In this document: one piece after another, positions 8,504 to 17,517 of the stretch
Numbering within the stretch: the stretch's first letter is position 1
Layout: the number at the start of each line of letters is the position of its first letter
DNA from: an uncultured Flavobacteriales bacterium
Lineage (GTDB): Bacteria > Bacteroidota > Bacteroidia > Flavobacteriales_G > Salibacteraceae
DNA length: 64,000 nucleotides
Reading direction: 5' to 3'
Assembly: GCA_943788725.1 (NCBI GenBank)
Contig: CALSRJ010000005.1
Coordinates: 227,132 to 291,131 of the forward strand
Position numbers and translations under genes: made by a program
Notes under the pieces: model-generated
Databases searched by the model: none
What the model was told of the DNA's origin: nothing
What the model saw: the letters and a program-made list of their open reading frames with translations, nothing else

Positions 8504-10338
8504 TCTAATTCGATGATCAAAGGCTGCATTGGTTCCAAGGTCAGTTTCTCGTCCAAGGAGACAAAGCTTTTGGTCATGATGTTTATTCCTCCCGCGCTTT
8601 GGCCAAGGGTCTCTTTGAAGCGGTCGAAGGACAATTCGTACGGCGCTTCATTCTTGTTGAGGATGACCATGATCCGTTGGTCTGCATTGAAACGGAAGTA
8701 GACGTAGACGCCATCTTGCGGTCCGTAGTGAGTCATTTTTCCGGTATGGATTGCCGTCGCCGTTTTTCTCCATTTGAGAAGGCGCCGCGTGAATTGCTGC
8801 GCTTCTCTTTGATCGGCATTCAGTCCTTCACCCGTAAAACCGTTCACCGCATCGTCCTCCCAACCCCCGGGAAAATCTATGCGGATGGTGCCGTGGTCAT
8901 CCTTTTCTGTGTTGTTAAAGAGAAGCTCCGTTCCATAGTAGATCTGAGGAATGCCGCGTGTGGTGGCCATAAAAGCCATCCCCAATTTGTAGCGATTCAA
9001 GTCTTCACCGATCTGTCGGTAGAAGCGATCCATGTCGTGGTTATCCGGAAAGATCATGAGGTTGTAAGGGTCGGCATATTGGAAGTCTTGTGCCATGGCT
9101 TCGTACAACTTAAACCAGCCGCCCCACCATGATTCCTCCTCTTTCAACGCTTCTACCAGCGCTTTTTGGGTGGGAAAATCAAACATGCTTGGAACGCATG
9201 AGGGGTATCCTCGCTTGTTTCCTCTTTGCCAATAAGCGATGTAAGCGGGGTTCATCGTCCACTCTTCTCCAACGATGTTGAAATTGGGGTATTCTTTCAT
9301 TACGGCGCAAGACCAATCCGCCATGAAATTTTTGTCTGAGTAGGGGTAGGTGTCCATTCGGATTCCGCTCAAATCGGCCTCTTCGACCCACCAGATAGAG
9401 TTTTGGATCAAGTATTTGGCGAGCAGAGGATTCCGTTGGTTCAGGTCGGGCATGCTCTCTACAAACCAGCCATCGGTCATGCTCAACGAATCTTCGGATG
9501 CGCTATAGGGGTCGTGGATGGTGCTTCGGTAGTGCTTGTTCCATTTGTACTCCCAAGCGTTGTTGACCCAGTCTGAACTCGGGTGGTCTTGCACCCACCA
9601 ATGGCCCGATCCGATGTGGTTCATGATCTGATCCATGACCAATTTCACCCCTTTGTCGTTGGCCTCTGCGCTCAATGCCTTGTAGTCTTCCAGGGATCCC
9701 ATGCGCGGATCAATCCGATAGAAATCAGTGGTGCTGTAGCCGTGATAGGAATATTCGGGTTGTTGATTTTCAATCACAGGACAACTCCAAATCGTGGTGA
9801 AGCCCATGCCTGCGATATAGTCGAGGTGATCGCGTATGCCTTGGATGTCACCGCCGTGCCTCCCACCTTTGAACGCGCGATCGGGGCCTTCGGTCATCTC
9901 TTTTACGGCATCGTTCTTTGGATCTCCATTCGCGAAACGATCGGGCGTGATGAGGTAGACGACGTCGGTCGAATTGAATCCTTCACGCTCATTGGAGCCT
10001 GGTCGGCGTGCTTTGAAGGTATAGTCAAGGGTTTTCTTCTTCCCTTCCCGCTCTAGCGTGATGGGATAGTCGCCCGGTTTGGCAGACCCAGAGATTTGCA
10101 AAGTGATGAAGAGGTAGTTGGGGTTGTCCGTGGTCTCTGTGCGTACCACCTGAAGCACCTTTCCTGCCGAGCTCGCCGTACATTTCCCTATGTTTTCGCC
10201 GTAGAGCATGAGCTGCAGCTCCGTCTCTGCCATGCCTACCCACCAATGGGGTGGTTCTACTCTTTCGGCCCAAGATTGGGCAGAGATGTTCAAACTCAAG
10301 CATACAATGGAAACGAGAATCAGGAATTGCTTTAGCAT
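8500..10338 (-). CDS. GH13 neopullulanase/SusA-like glycosidase with cyclomaltodextrinase N-terminal domain
   Basis: A 612-residue secreted or periplasmic GH13 enzyme. The start at MLKQFLILVS gives a clean signal peptide with cleavage after SAQ; the longer reading frame adds seven unlikely residues. Residues 27-110 match the N-terminal beta domain of cyclomaltodextrinases (VEPPHWWVGM). The barrel carries MDQIMNH, GIRMD with nucleophile Asp329, VGEEW with Glu358 and PDNHD with Asp435, and a small C-terminal beta domain follows. Its position after susC-susD is that of SusA in the classical starch system. A strong hairpin terminator lies between it and susD, so it may be expressed at a lower level than the transport pair. 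Confidence 0.87.
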   Translation of the reverse strand: MLKQFLILVSIVCLSLNISAQSWAERVEPPHWWVGMAETELQLMLYGENIGKCTASSAGKVLQVVRTETTDNPNYLFITLQISGSAKPGDYPITLEREGKKKTLDYTFKARRPGSNEREGFNSTDVVYLITPDRFANGDPKNDAVKEMTEGPDRAFKGGRHGGDIQGIRDHLDYIAGMGFTTIWSCPVIENQQPEYSYHGYSTTDFYRIDPRMGSLEDYKALSAEANDKGVKLVMDQIMNHIGSGHWWVQDHPSSDWVNNAWEYKWNKHYRSTIHDPYSASEDSLSMTDGWFVESMPDLNQRNPLLAKYLIQNSIWWVEEADLSGIRMDTYPYSDKNFMADWSCAVMKEYPNFNIVGEEWTMNPAYIAYWQRGNKRGYPSCVPSMFDFPTQKALVEALKEEESWWGGWFKLYEAMAQDFQYADPYNLMIFPDNHDMDRFYRQIGEDLNRYKLGMAFMATTRGIPQIYYGTELLFNNTEKDDHGTIRIDFPGGWEDDAVNGFTGEGLNADQREAQQFTRRLLKWRKTATAIHTGKMTHYGPQDGVYVYFRFNADQRIMVILNKNEAPYELSFDRFKETLGQSAGGINIMTKSFVSLDEKLTLEPMQPLIIELE

Positions 10339-10356
10339 AGGGCAGTGGCTTTGAAA

Positions 10357-10383
10357 CAAAAAAAAGCCACCGAAGTGGCTTTT
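10357..10383 (-). terminator. Rho-independent terminator between susD and the GH13 gene
   Basis: Read leftward, AAGCCAC and GTGGCTT pair around a TTCG tetraloop (10365-10380) and are followed by eight T. It lies downstream of susD and just inside or before the start of the GH13 gene. It would end most susCD transcripts and let a fraction read through. Confidence 0.85.
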
Positions 10384-10400
10384 GAAAGGTCGTATTTAAA

Positions 10401-11990
10401 TCAGTAACCGGGGTTCTGCGTCAAGTTGGGGTTGGCGATCACATCGTCTGCGTTCAGCGGATAGATGTTCAAGTGATCGGAAACTCCGATTCCAACTGGG
10501 TCATCGCCTTTCCATTCCCATACATAATTGCTAGAAGTGAATTTGCCAAAGCGCACCAAGTCGGTTCGGCGCTTGCCTTCCCAAGAGAGTTCACGTCCCC
10601 TTTCATCCAAGATGAAGTCGAGGTCGTAAGAATCAACTGTAGGCGCTCCAGCGCGGGTGCGAAGCATGTTGATGTAGGTCAGTCCCTGACCGGTATTTCC
10701 GTAGCCCCTTACAGCACATTCGGCGTACATCAAGTACACCTCAGAAAGGCGCATCCAGTGAAAATCCAAGTTCACTTGAGAATTCAGTGAATAGTTGTCG
10801 GGTGTAGTTGCGTCACCATTGCTTTCGATGAAAACGTTCTTGTATTTAGTCATCGCCCAACCATGGTGAAATTGGTCGAAGGTGTCGATGCTTTGAACAT
10901 GGTCTTTATGGTACCATGTGAAGCGGTCGCTTGTAGCAGAATCGGCTATAAAGAGGTCTGTATAGGCTTTGGTCGCGCGATATCCTTCCCATCCGCCAGT
11001 GATGCCATATTCTACAGGATCCATTGCACCCCCTACAAATGCATGCACGAAGAAGGTGGTGCCGCCGTAGGATTGTGTGAAAGCACCGTCGCATGCTACA
11101 GAGAAAATAGCTTCAGATGAACGCTCGTTGTTCAGCGTAAACAATTGCTGGTAGTTGGACTCCAACGAATAGGCATTTGAATTTGTGATCTTATCCAAGT
11201 AGGTCACACAGTCTGCGTATCGATCCTCACCGATCCATGTATCGGCATTCAGGTACATCTTGGCAAGCAAGAAGTAGAGTGCTCCTCGATCCACGCGTGG
11301 GTAGTCTGCAGAGCCTACTGCAGGAAGATCGGCCTCTAGGTCTATTAGTTCCTGTTCAACATAAGCAAAGAGTTCTTTGCCATTGGTCTGTGGGGGCAAT
11401 TGTGAACCGATGCCGTCTGCCTCCGTTACAAACGGAACGTTTCCTCCAAAAAGATCGATGGCATGTGTCCACACAAAGGCTCGGATCCAACGCGCCTCCG
11501 CGCGATACCCTCGAATCAGTTCTTTATCGGCCTCCGAGAAACCACGGCGCTCCATGTTTTCTTCCGAACACTCCCGAATGAATTCATTGGCCAGTGTGAT
11601 CTGAAAAAACAGGCGTGAGTACATCGCTTTCACAAAGGAGTTGGATGAACTCCAACGCATGGTATTCAGCTCTGGAATACCGACGTCATTCCAGCGACAC
11701 TTCGTGGCGTCGGTTGGTAATTCTTGTAGGTTCCAATAAACGCGGAGGTACGGAGAGAAACCTTCATCGATGTCTGCGATGTCAGCGTTTCCTGCGGGGC
11801 CTTCGTTGCCACTCATCACGAAGCCAGCATAAAGCTTAGCGACGACGTTGATGTAGTTGTCTGCAGTATCATATACTGCGGCGGAGTTGAAACCATACTT
11901 AGGCGTAAGGTTGAGGTCTTTGTGACACGCAGTCATTGCTAAAAGCGCGAACACAAGTGGAAGAATGGATTGTACGATTCGATTGTTCAT
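10401..11990 (-). CDS. susD: SusD/RagB-family outer-membrane glycan-binding lipoprotein
   Basis: A 529-residue SusD-family lipoprotein that binds oligosaccharide at the cell surface as the lid of the SusC channel. The N-terminus has a lipobox ending TAC followed by HKDLNLTPKYG, the usual SusD start. The helical TPR-like part runs from residue 75 to 330, and the C-terminal segment includes ECAVRGYG and LDERGRELSWEGKRRTDLVRFG, a conserved family block. It starts 13 bases after the susC stop. Starch or maltodextrin specificity is inferred from the GH13 and GH65 neighbours. Confidence 0.93.
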   Translation of the reverse strand: MNNRIVQSILPLVFALLAMTACHKDLNLTPKYGFNSAAVYDTADNYINVVAKLYAGFVMSGNEGPAGNADIADIDEGFSPYLRVYWNLQELPTDATKCRWNDVGIPELNTMRWSSSNSFVKAMYSRLFFQITLANEFIRECSEENMERRGFSEADKELIRGYRAEARWIRAFVWTHAIDLFGGNVPFVTEADGIGSQLPPQTNGKELFAYVEQELIDLEADLPAVGSADYPRVDRGALYFLLAKMYLNADTWIGEDRYADCVTYLDKITNSNAYSLESNYQQLFTLNNERSSEAIFSVACDGAFTQSYGGTTFFVHAFVGGAMDPVEYGITGGWEGYRATKAYTDLFIADSATSDRFTWYHKDHVQSIDTFDQFHHGWAMTKYKNVFIESNGDATTPDNYSLNSQVNLDFHWMRLSEVYLMYAECAVRGYGNTGQGLTYINMLRTRAGAPTVDSYDLDFILDERGRELSWEGKRRTDLVRFGKFTSSNYVWEWKGDDPVGIGVSDHLNIYPLNADDVIANPNLTQNPGY

Positions 11991-12003
11991 GATTGCGGTG
12001 CTT

Positions 12004-15000
12004 TTAGAAAGTCAAGTTTAGGTTGAACGAGTAGATCCTTGGGCGCGGGTAGAAATTGTTGTCAATGCCCGTAGAGATTTCAGGATCAAGTCCTGAATAC
12101 GTGGTCAATAAGAACACATTGTTAACGGCTGCTCCTACGCGTAGGCTCATGCGTTCGTTCCAGATTTTACCAAAGTCGTAGCCGACATTGAAGTAGTCCA
12201 TGCGGAGGAAGTCAGCACGCTCTACGTAATGATCAGACAGCGTTTGGTTTGTAGTGGTCTGAATGATTTGATCTTCTAGAAAGTCTTCATTCAAATTCAC
12301 CAAGAAGTTCTGAGAAGGAATGGCATTGTAATAGGCTCTAGACGAGCGAACGTTGTTGTAGATGTAGCGACCGACTTCACTGCGGAGGTTGAATCCTACT
12401 GACCACTGCTTATAACGAAGGTTGCCATAGAATCCGAGGTACATCTGTGGAGCTGCTTGCTTATAGTGGTAGCGGTCGTCCTGGTTGGGGATACTATCAC
12501 CGTTTAAGTCAGCGAATTGGTCTTCAAGCGGATTTCCTTCGTCGTCGTAAAGCTGCTCAAAGACGTAGAATGAGTTCGTCGGGTACCCGACGCTGTGGAC
12601 TTGGACGTTGTTGCCGATACCTGCGCCTGAGATGCCACCGGTTAGAATGCCCACGTTATTACTGTCGGCTACCTTGGTGAGCTTGGTGACCTCATTTTGA
12701 TTCATGGTGACGTTCGCACCGAGGTCCAATTGAAGGTCTTTCTTCTGGATGGCAATGGCGTTGAACTCAAATTCGAATCCTCTATTGGTCATCGAACCCA
12801 CATTGGTCAAGATTTCGTTTTTAAAGTTGACACCGGCAGGCACGTCAATGACGGCCAGCAAATCGTATGTGTTCTTGAGGTAGAAGTCCAAGGATCCCGA
12901 AATGCGGTCCCTGAAGAAGCCGTAATCGATGCCAAGGTTGTAAGACATGGTTTCTTCCCATTTGATGTTGTAGTCAAATCCATCTGGACGGAAGAGGTTG
13001 TAATACTGTCCACCCAACAAGTATTGTGCGGTAGTCGTACTGGTTTGGTAATTGGCGATGTAAGGATAGTCGTTGTCGAAATCTTGCTGTCCTGTAATGC
13101 CCCACCCTCCGCGAAGCTTCAAATAGGAAAGCGTTTTGGAATCCTTCAAGAAGCCTTCGTCAGAAATCCTCCACGCACCCGCCACAGAAGGGAAAAGTCC
13201 CCAGCGGTTCTCAGGTGCAAATCGACTTGACCCGTCTTGTCGCAATGTGGCGGTTAAGAGGTAGCGACCATTGAAGGTGTAGATCATTCGCCCGTAGTAG
13301 GAGATCAAAGCATTTTCGTTCCAACCTGGAATACCGGGAGGAGTGATGGTGTCCTCGGCGATATTGAACACTGGGAATGCCTTTGTTTCACGGTGCCAGA
13401 ATTGATAAGAATAACCTCCAGTCAGGTCAATTTCGCTCTTGGCTGCCTCCAGTGTTTTCTTGTAGTTGAAATACGTTTCTAGCAATTGATTGGTCTTGAC
13501 CTGGTCGTAGCGTTCTTGCCGTCCTCCTTGAATGTAGGATACTGCTGCAGAGTCAGAAACGGTGACCGTTCCATAACCGTGTGCATAGTCATACCCTACG
13601 TTCATGATTAAATGCAGGTCTGGAAGAAAGTGAAGTTTGTAATCCAATTTGGCGTTTCCGATGAATCGATCTGCGTTGCCAAAGTCATCGCGCTGATAAA
13701 GCAGTCCGACCGGGTTGCGCACGGCAAGTGGATCAGGGTTGCCGTTTGGGCGAATCCATTCGTAGTAGCCCCCGAAGCGCTCATAGTCGGTTGGATAGGT
13801 GTAGGTGCCACCGTTCAATTCAGGATCATTCGAGTATACCGGTTGTGTGGGATCAAAACTGATGGCTGAGCCGATGGCTCCTTTGTCAGCGAACACGCTT
13901 TTGGTGATCGAGTACTTCGTACTGATGTCCAAGGCCAAGTGATCGTCTAAGAACTTGGGTGTCAGGTTCAATCCTCCAGCATAACGCTTCATGTTGTCGC
14001 GGTCGAGTACGCCATTTTCATCCTTGTAATTGAACGATAGTCGGTACGGCAATGCTTTGATGCCGCCGGTGATGCCAACGTTGGTTTCCAGGATGAGCGC
14101 GTTTCGGTAGATCTCGTCTTGCCAGTCTGTGTTGGCGTTGCCCATCAAAGACGATTGGGTCGATGTACCATACTCCTGAACCGCGGCGCGGAATTGAGCA
14201 GTGTCCATCACGTTCACTTTTCGGGTGATCGTAGACAGGGATACCTTCTGTTGCAGGTCCACTTGAAAGGGGGTCTTGCCTTGTGCGCCCTTCTTGGTTG
14301 TAATCAAAATGACACCGTTGGCACCCCGCGAACCATAAATGGCAGCGGCGGAGGCATCCTTTAAGACCACCATGTTTTCAATGTCGTTCGGGTTGATGAG
14401 CGTGAGCGGATTGGCAGCTCCTGAAATGCTGTTGTTATCCAGAGGCACACCGTCGATCACGATGAGCGGGTCGTTGCTCGCATTCAAGGATGTACCTCCA
14501 CGGATCCGTATTTTACTTCCTGACCCTGGAGCCCCGTCATTGGAGGTGATTTGCACACCTGAAACCTTTCCAGAAATCAATTGCTCAGGGGTGGTGATGT
14601 TTCCTTGCCCAAAGTCTTCTTCGCTAATCACCTTGGTCGAACCCGTGAGGTCGTCAGCGTTGGTGGTACCGTATCCAATGACGACGGCTTCTTTCAGTAG
14701 CACACCATCCAATTTCATGGTGGGGCTGCTTGATTTCGTTTCTCCAGCTGCAAACGTCATTTCCTCGTTAATGGTCACGAATCCGATGTAGGAGAATTTG
14801 ATGTTGTAGGTGCCTGGTTTGATCCCACTGATCTCATAGTTGCCGTCCAAATCGGCGGAAGCGCCCAACAAAGGAGATGTTCCTTCCACAATAACTGTGG
14901 CACCCACAAGTGGGTATCCATCTTCTCCTTTCAATAGTCCTTTCAGGGTAGCGTCTTGGGCAAACGAAGAAAGCGCCAAGAGGAGTAGCCATGTGGTTAT

Positions 15001-15027
15001 AAATGACCGTAAGTGTTTCGCGTTCAT
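12004..15027 (-). CDS. susC: SusC/RagA-family TonB-dependent oligosaccharide transporter
   Basis: A 1007-residue outer-membrane TonB-dependent transporter. It has a signal peptide ending SSFAQ, an N-terminal carboxypeptidase-regulatory-like domain (residues 27-105), a plug beginning near VVIGYGT with the SusC signature region GTSLNASNDPLIVIDGVP, and a 22-strand barrel ending in the aromatic-terminated strand FNLNLTF. It is followed by susD in the same orientation, and the pair forms the lidded import complex for maltodextrins. It is divergent from a small T9SS-secreted gene across about 120 AT-rich bases that must hold both promoters. No anti-sigma or hybrid sensor regulator is present in the window for this locus. 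Confidence 0.94.
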   Translation of the reverse strand: MNAKHLRSFITTWLLLLALSSFAQDATLKGLLKGEDGYPLVGATVIVEGTSPLLGASADLDGNYEISGIKPGTYNIKFSYIGFVTINEEMTFAAGETKSSSPTMKLDGVLLKEAVVIGYGTTNADDLTGSTKVISEEDFGQGNITTPEQLISGKVSGVQITSNDGAPGSGSKIRIRGGTSLNASNDPLIVIDGVPLDNNSISGAANPLTLINPNDIENMVVLKDASAAAIYGSRGANGVILITTKKGAQGKTPFQVDLQQKVSLSTITRKVNVMDTAQFRAAVQEYGTSTQSSLMGNANTDWQDEIYRNALILETNVGITGGIKALPYRLSFNYKDENGVLDRDNMKRYAGGLNLTPKFLDDHLALDISTKYSITKSVFADKGAIGSAISFDPTQPVYSNDPELNGGTYTYPTDYERFGGYYEWIRPNGNPDPLAVRNPVGLLYQRDDFGNADRFIGNAKLDYKLHFLPDLHLIMNVGYDYAHGYGTVTVSDSAAVSYIQGGRQERYDQVKTNQLLETYFNYKKTLEAAKSEIDLTGGYSYQFWHRETKAFPVFNIAEDTITPPGIPGWNENALISYYGRMIYTFNGRYLLTATLRQDGSSRFAPENRWGLFPSVAGAWRISDEGFLKDSKTLSYLKLRGGWGITGQQDFDNDYPYIANYQTSTTTAQYLLGGQYYNLFRPDGFDYNIKWEETMSYNLGIDYGFFRDRISGSLDFYLKNTYDLLAVIDVPAGVNFKNEILTNVGSMTNRGFEFEFNAIAIQKKDLQLDLGANVTMNQNEVTKLTKVADSNNVGILTGGISGAGIGNNVQVHSVGYPTNSFYVFEQLYDDEGNPLEDQFADLNGDSIPNQDDRYHYKQAAPQMYLGFYGNLRYKQWSVGFNLRSEVGRYIYNNVRSSRAYYNAIPSQNFLVNLNEDFLEDQIIQTTTNQTLSDHYVERADFLRMDYFNVGYDFGKIWNERMSLRVGAAVNNVFLLTTYSGLDPEISTGIDNNFYPRPRIYSFNLNLTF

Positions 15028-15057
15028 AGGTATAGGTTAAGTGTAGAAAAATAAATT

Positions 15058-15088
15058 ATTGTATCGTAATCAGAAAATATTACTTTAG
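15058..15088 (+). promoter_or_regulatory. Bacteroidota-type promoter for the 15148 gene
   Basis: ATTG at 15058-15061 (consensus -33 TTTG) is separated by 19 bases from TACTTTAG at 15081-15088 (consensus -7 TAnnTTTG). The untranslated leader would be about 55 bases. The same -7 octamer and the same 19-base spacer occur upstream of the 48325 gene. Confidence 0.6.
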
Positions 15089-15147
15089 CATAATCTAAGT
15101 GTAACTTGGACACTAAGGTACAATACTAATATCAAACACTCTCAACA

Positions 15148-15894
15148 ATGAAGAAAATTTTTACTCTCCTGCTTGCGGGCGCTTTGTTCACTGGCGTTCA
15201 AGCACAAGTAACGATTACCTATAAGGTTGACGTTACCAACTACTTAGATTCAGGAACGCTCGATGCTAATGGAATTCGAATCGGGGGCAATTTTGCTGCC
15301 TTGAACGCTACGGCGGGAGGTACCGCCATGGTGGATTGGTCGCCTTCTGATGCAACTTCAGTGATGACCGATGAAGGGAACAACATGTGGTCTATTGAAG
15401 TCACGTACCCAGCTGAGTCCATAGGGTCAGAGCAATTGTTCAAGTATGTCAATGGAGATTGGGGAACGAACGAGGGAAAAGGCGGATCTCAGATCGCTAT
15501 TGATAGTTGTGGAGTGGATGATGGGTCTGGCAACATCAACCGCACGTTAATGATTCCATCGTATCCTACAACATTGATTTATTGCTGGGATGAGTGCAGA
15601 CAATGCGACAGTTCAAGTGCCGTGCTTAACGTGAAGGAAGTGAAGCAGTCTGACATGACCGTCTTCCCTAATCCTTTTCAAAATGAATTCACCATCAGCT
15701 CTGCGTCTAACAGCGCCATCGCCAACGTTACGATTATGGATCTTTCCGGTCGTGTAGTGGCAAATGTGGCTGGTAAGCGCGCGACGAGCATGAACATTTC
15801 TGCCGAGGCATACCGTATGGTTTCAGGACTTTATTTGGTGCGTGTAGCTGCCGTTGACGGAACTACTTCCTTAGTGAAGGTTGCCGCGCAATAA
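15148..15894 (+). CDS. Secreted T9SS protein of the starch locus, possible glucan-binding protein
   Basis: A 248-residue protein with a clear signal peptide (cleavage after VQAQ). The central beta-rich domain (residues 22-140) contains TYKVDVTNYL, IRIGGNFAAL and LFKYVNGDWGTNEG, which read like a starch-binding E-set/CBM fold. A Cys-containing segment follows. The last 75 residues form a type A T9SS sorting domain (VFPNPFQNEF, GLYLVRV). It is divergent from susC and ends in a strong terminator, so it is a single-gene unit. By position it could replace the SusE/SusF surface binding proteins, but no catalytic motif or assured family match is visible. Confidence 0.75.
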   Translation: MKKIFTLLLAGALFTGVQAQVTITYKVDVTNYLDSGTLDANGIRIGGNFAALNATAGGTAMVDWSPSDATSVMTDEGNNMWSIEVTYPAESIGSEQLFKYVNGDWGTNEGKGGSQIAIDSCGVDDGSGNINRTLMIPSYPTTLIYCWDECRQCDSSSAVLNVKEVKQSDMTVFPNPFQNEFTISSASNSAIANVTIMDLSGRVVANVAGKRATSMNISAEAYRMVSGLYLVRVAAVDGTTSLVKVAAQ

Positions 15895-15922
15895 TTTTTG
15901 TGGTTTGTGAACACCCATAAAA

Positions 15923-15954
15923 GGCCTCGCCATTGCGGCGGGGTCTTTTTTTTT
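15923..15954 (+). terminator. Rho-independent terminator
   Basis: CCTCGCC (15925-15931) pairs with GGCGGGG (15937-15943, one G-T wobble), followed by a run of nine T. It ends the 15148 transcript. Confidence 0.88.
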
Positions 15955-15971
15955 ACCCTTATTTTCGATGC

Positions 15972-16133
15972 ATGCGAAGGAGTTGGATGCTGGGTGTCTT
16001 GGTGCTGGTTTGCAGTTGCCAAGAGGTGGAGTGCATTGATTGCATTGATGATCAAGGGAACAGGTTTACGTTTTGTGATCCTCCTGAAGCCCCTTTTACG
16101 AACCAGCAGTGTGGCGAGACGTATCGAAAATGA
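15972..16133 (+). CDS. Small lipoprotein, 53 aa
   Basis: A very short exported lipoprotein: MRRSWMLGVLVLVCSC gives signal and lipobox. The mature part is only about 38 residues and contains CIDCIDDQGNRFTFCD, so it has five further cysteines including a CxxC. Its stop overlaps the ATG of the next lipoprotein by four bases, which supports it as a real gene. No family is recognised. Confidence 0.55.
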   Translation: MRRSWMLGVLVLVCSCQEVECIDCIDDQGNRFTFCDPPEAPFTNQQCGETYRK

Positions 16134-16627
16134 AGATGAGACATAAACACTTCCTGTGGCTTGTACTGTTGGCAATGATTGCCTGTAAAAAGCAGGTAGA
16201 GGTGCGTCCTACCCTCCCTACGCCTACCGTGCAATGTATGGCGCCTGATGCCCTGATTGGATCTTGGATTTCTGACTCGGTGCATATAACCACCAACGTA
16301 GATTCGATGGATTCGAGCATTGTAGAACGCTTTCCATCTCTTCAATACACCATGCGATTGCGCTGCGGAAACGGAGATACTCTCTTTTTGCTTTCCTATG
16401 TGAATTTTGCAGGCGTGGTGACCGAGGAAGTTCGGTCGACCAATTTTACGGCCAACGTAACGGGCGTGTATGCTTATGGCGAATTGGAAGTTACGTCCGA
16501 TACAGCCGACGCTTCGTTTGTACTCCGTCTGGCTATTCTAGGGGAGGATAGGCTCATGGCAACCAAAATTGCCCTGCCCAATCAGGGTCAATCCACGCGC
16601 ACGGAAATATTTTTTCGTAAGGAGTGA
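16130..16627 (+). CDS. Lipocalin-like lipoprotein of unknown function
   Basis: A 165-residue lipoprotein starting MKMRHKHFLWLVLLAMIAC. The ATG overlaps the previous stop (ATGA); a longer start seven codons upstream would lie inside the preceding gene. Residues 35-165 hold alternating beta strands with a GSWISDSV motif, reminiscent of lipocalin-like domains common in Bacteroidota. No catalytic residues are seen. It is the second gene of a three-gene lipoprotein run. Confidence 0.6.
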   Translation: MKMRHKHFLWLVLLAMIACKKQVEVRPTLPTPTVQCMAPDALIGSWISDSVHITTNVDSMDSSIVERFPSLQYTMRLRCGNGDTLFLLSYVNFAGVVTEEVRSTNFTANVTGVYAYGELEVTSDTADASFVLRLAILGEDRLMATKIALPNQGQSTRTEIFFRKE

Positions 16628-16674
16628 ACGATTGGTACGTCAAACGCGTTGTGACAATCCAACGTCTTATCCAT

Positions 16675-17514
16675 ATGCGCTATTTATTTCTCACTGCACT
16701 GTTCCTCGGAATATTAGCTACCTCGTGTAGAAAGGATGCGCCGGCACCTGAAGAAGAAGGTGACGACACAACCGTAGTAACTACAACCTCCAAGCACATG
16801 GTGCTGATCATACCCACCGTAAGTGTGAATTGCGGCGCGTGCCCTCTGGCGCATCATGAAATCGAGGTTTTGGAGGAGGAGAACGAGAATGTCACGCACA
16901 TGTCTCATTACATCTACGGCCCGCTCTATCATCCTTACACGAAGTACTTGATGGATAAGATCAACAAGACGGTCTATACTCCATTGGGACATGTAGACAG
17001 AAGGCACGAAGACGGCAGCGTGGTCTATTACCCGGTCAACATGTTCAAAGGAATCTTAGGCACGGAGGTGGAAGAGTCTACTGGAATTGACTTAAGCGTA
17101 AAACGCATCAATGCAGAAAGCAGCATTGAATTAGCAATAGAAGTGGCTACCGAGTCTGTGTCTCTGAAAGAAGACATGATGATCACGGTTGTGCTGATTG
17201 AAAAGGAAGTGACGGGAATGGGCAACGGTTACGATCAGCGCAATTACGGAAACAACGATCCCGACCACCCATACTTTGAAAGAGGTGATTGGATCGAAGG
17301 CTTTGTCCACACCCATGTAATCCGCGATGTGTTTACTGCCTTTGAAGGGGATGCACTCAACCTCGGTTCTGGGAAAGACAGCTGGACCTATAGTATTCAG
17401 CATTCAACGCTGGAAAAAGATGCCAGCGCATATGCGATCATCGCATTTGTGAACCGACCAGGAGAGGATATTCAACCCGTCCTGAATACGGTTCAAGCGG
17501 AATTGGCTGAGTAA
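16675..17514 (+). CDS. Omp28-like lipoprotein
   Basis: A 279-residue outer-membrane type lipoprotein starting MRYLFLTALFLG with a lipobox TSC. After an acidic linker, residues about 40-70 read HMVLIIPTVSVNCGACP, matching the thioredoxin-like CGxCP block of the Omp28 family; the C-terminal part holds a typical beta domain. It is third in the run of lipoproteins, 47 bases downstream of the second. An alternative start at 16624 would add 17 residues with no signal character, so it was not used. It meets the leftward dehydrogenase gene with three bases between. Confidence 0.7.
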   Translation: MRYLFLTALFLGILATSCRKDAPAPEEEGDDTTVVTTTSKHMVLIIPTVSVNCGACPLAHHEIEVLEEENENVTHMSHYIYGPLYHPYTKYLMDKINKTVYTPLGHVDRRHEDGSVVYYPVNMFKGILGTEVEESTGIDLSVKRINAESSIELAIEVATESVSLKEDMMITVVLIEKEVTGMGNGYDQRNYGNNDPDHPYFERGDWIEGFVHTHVIRDVFTAFEGDALNLGSGKDSWTYSIQHSTLEKDASAYAIIAFVNRPGEDIQPVLNTVQAELAE

Positions 17515-17517
17515 CCT

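Noticed and set aside
9583..10056. 157-codon rightward frame opposite the GH13 gene
   Set aside because: It is a shadow of the GH13 gene, which has complete catalytic motifs on the other strand.
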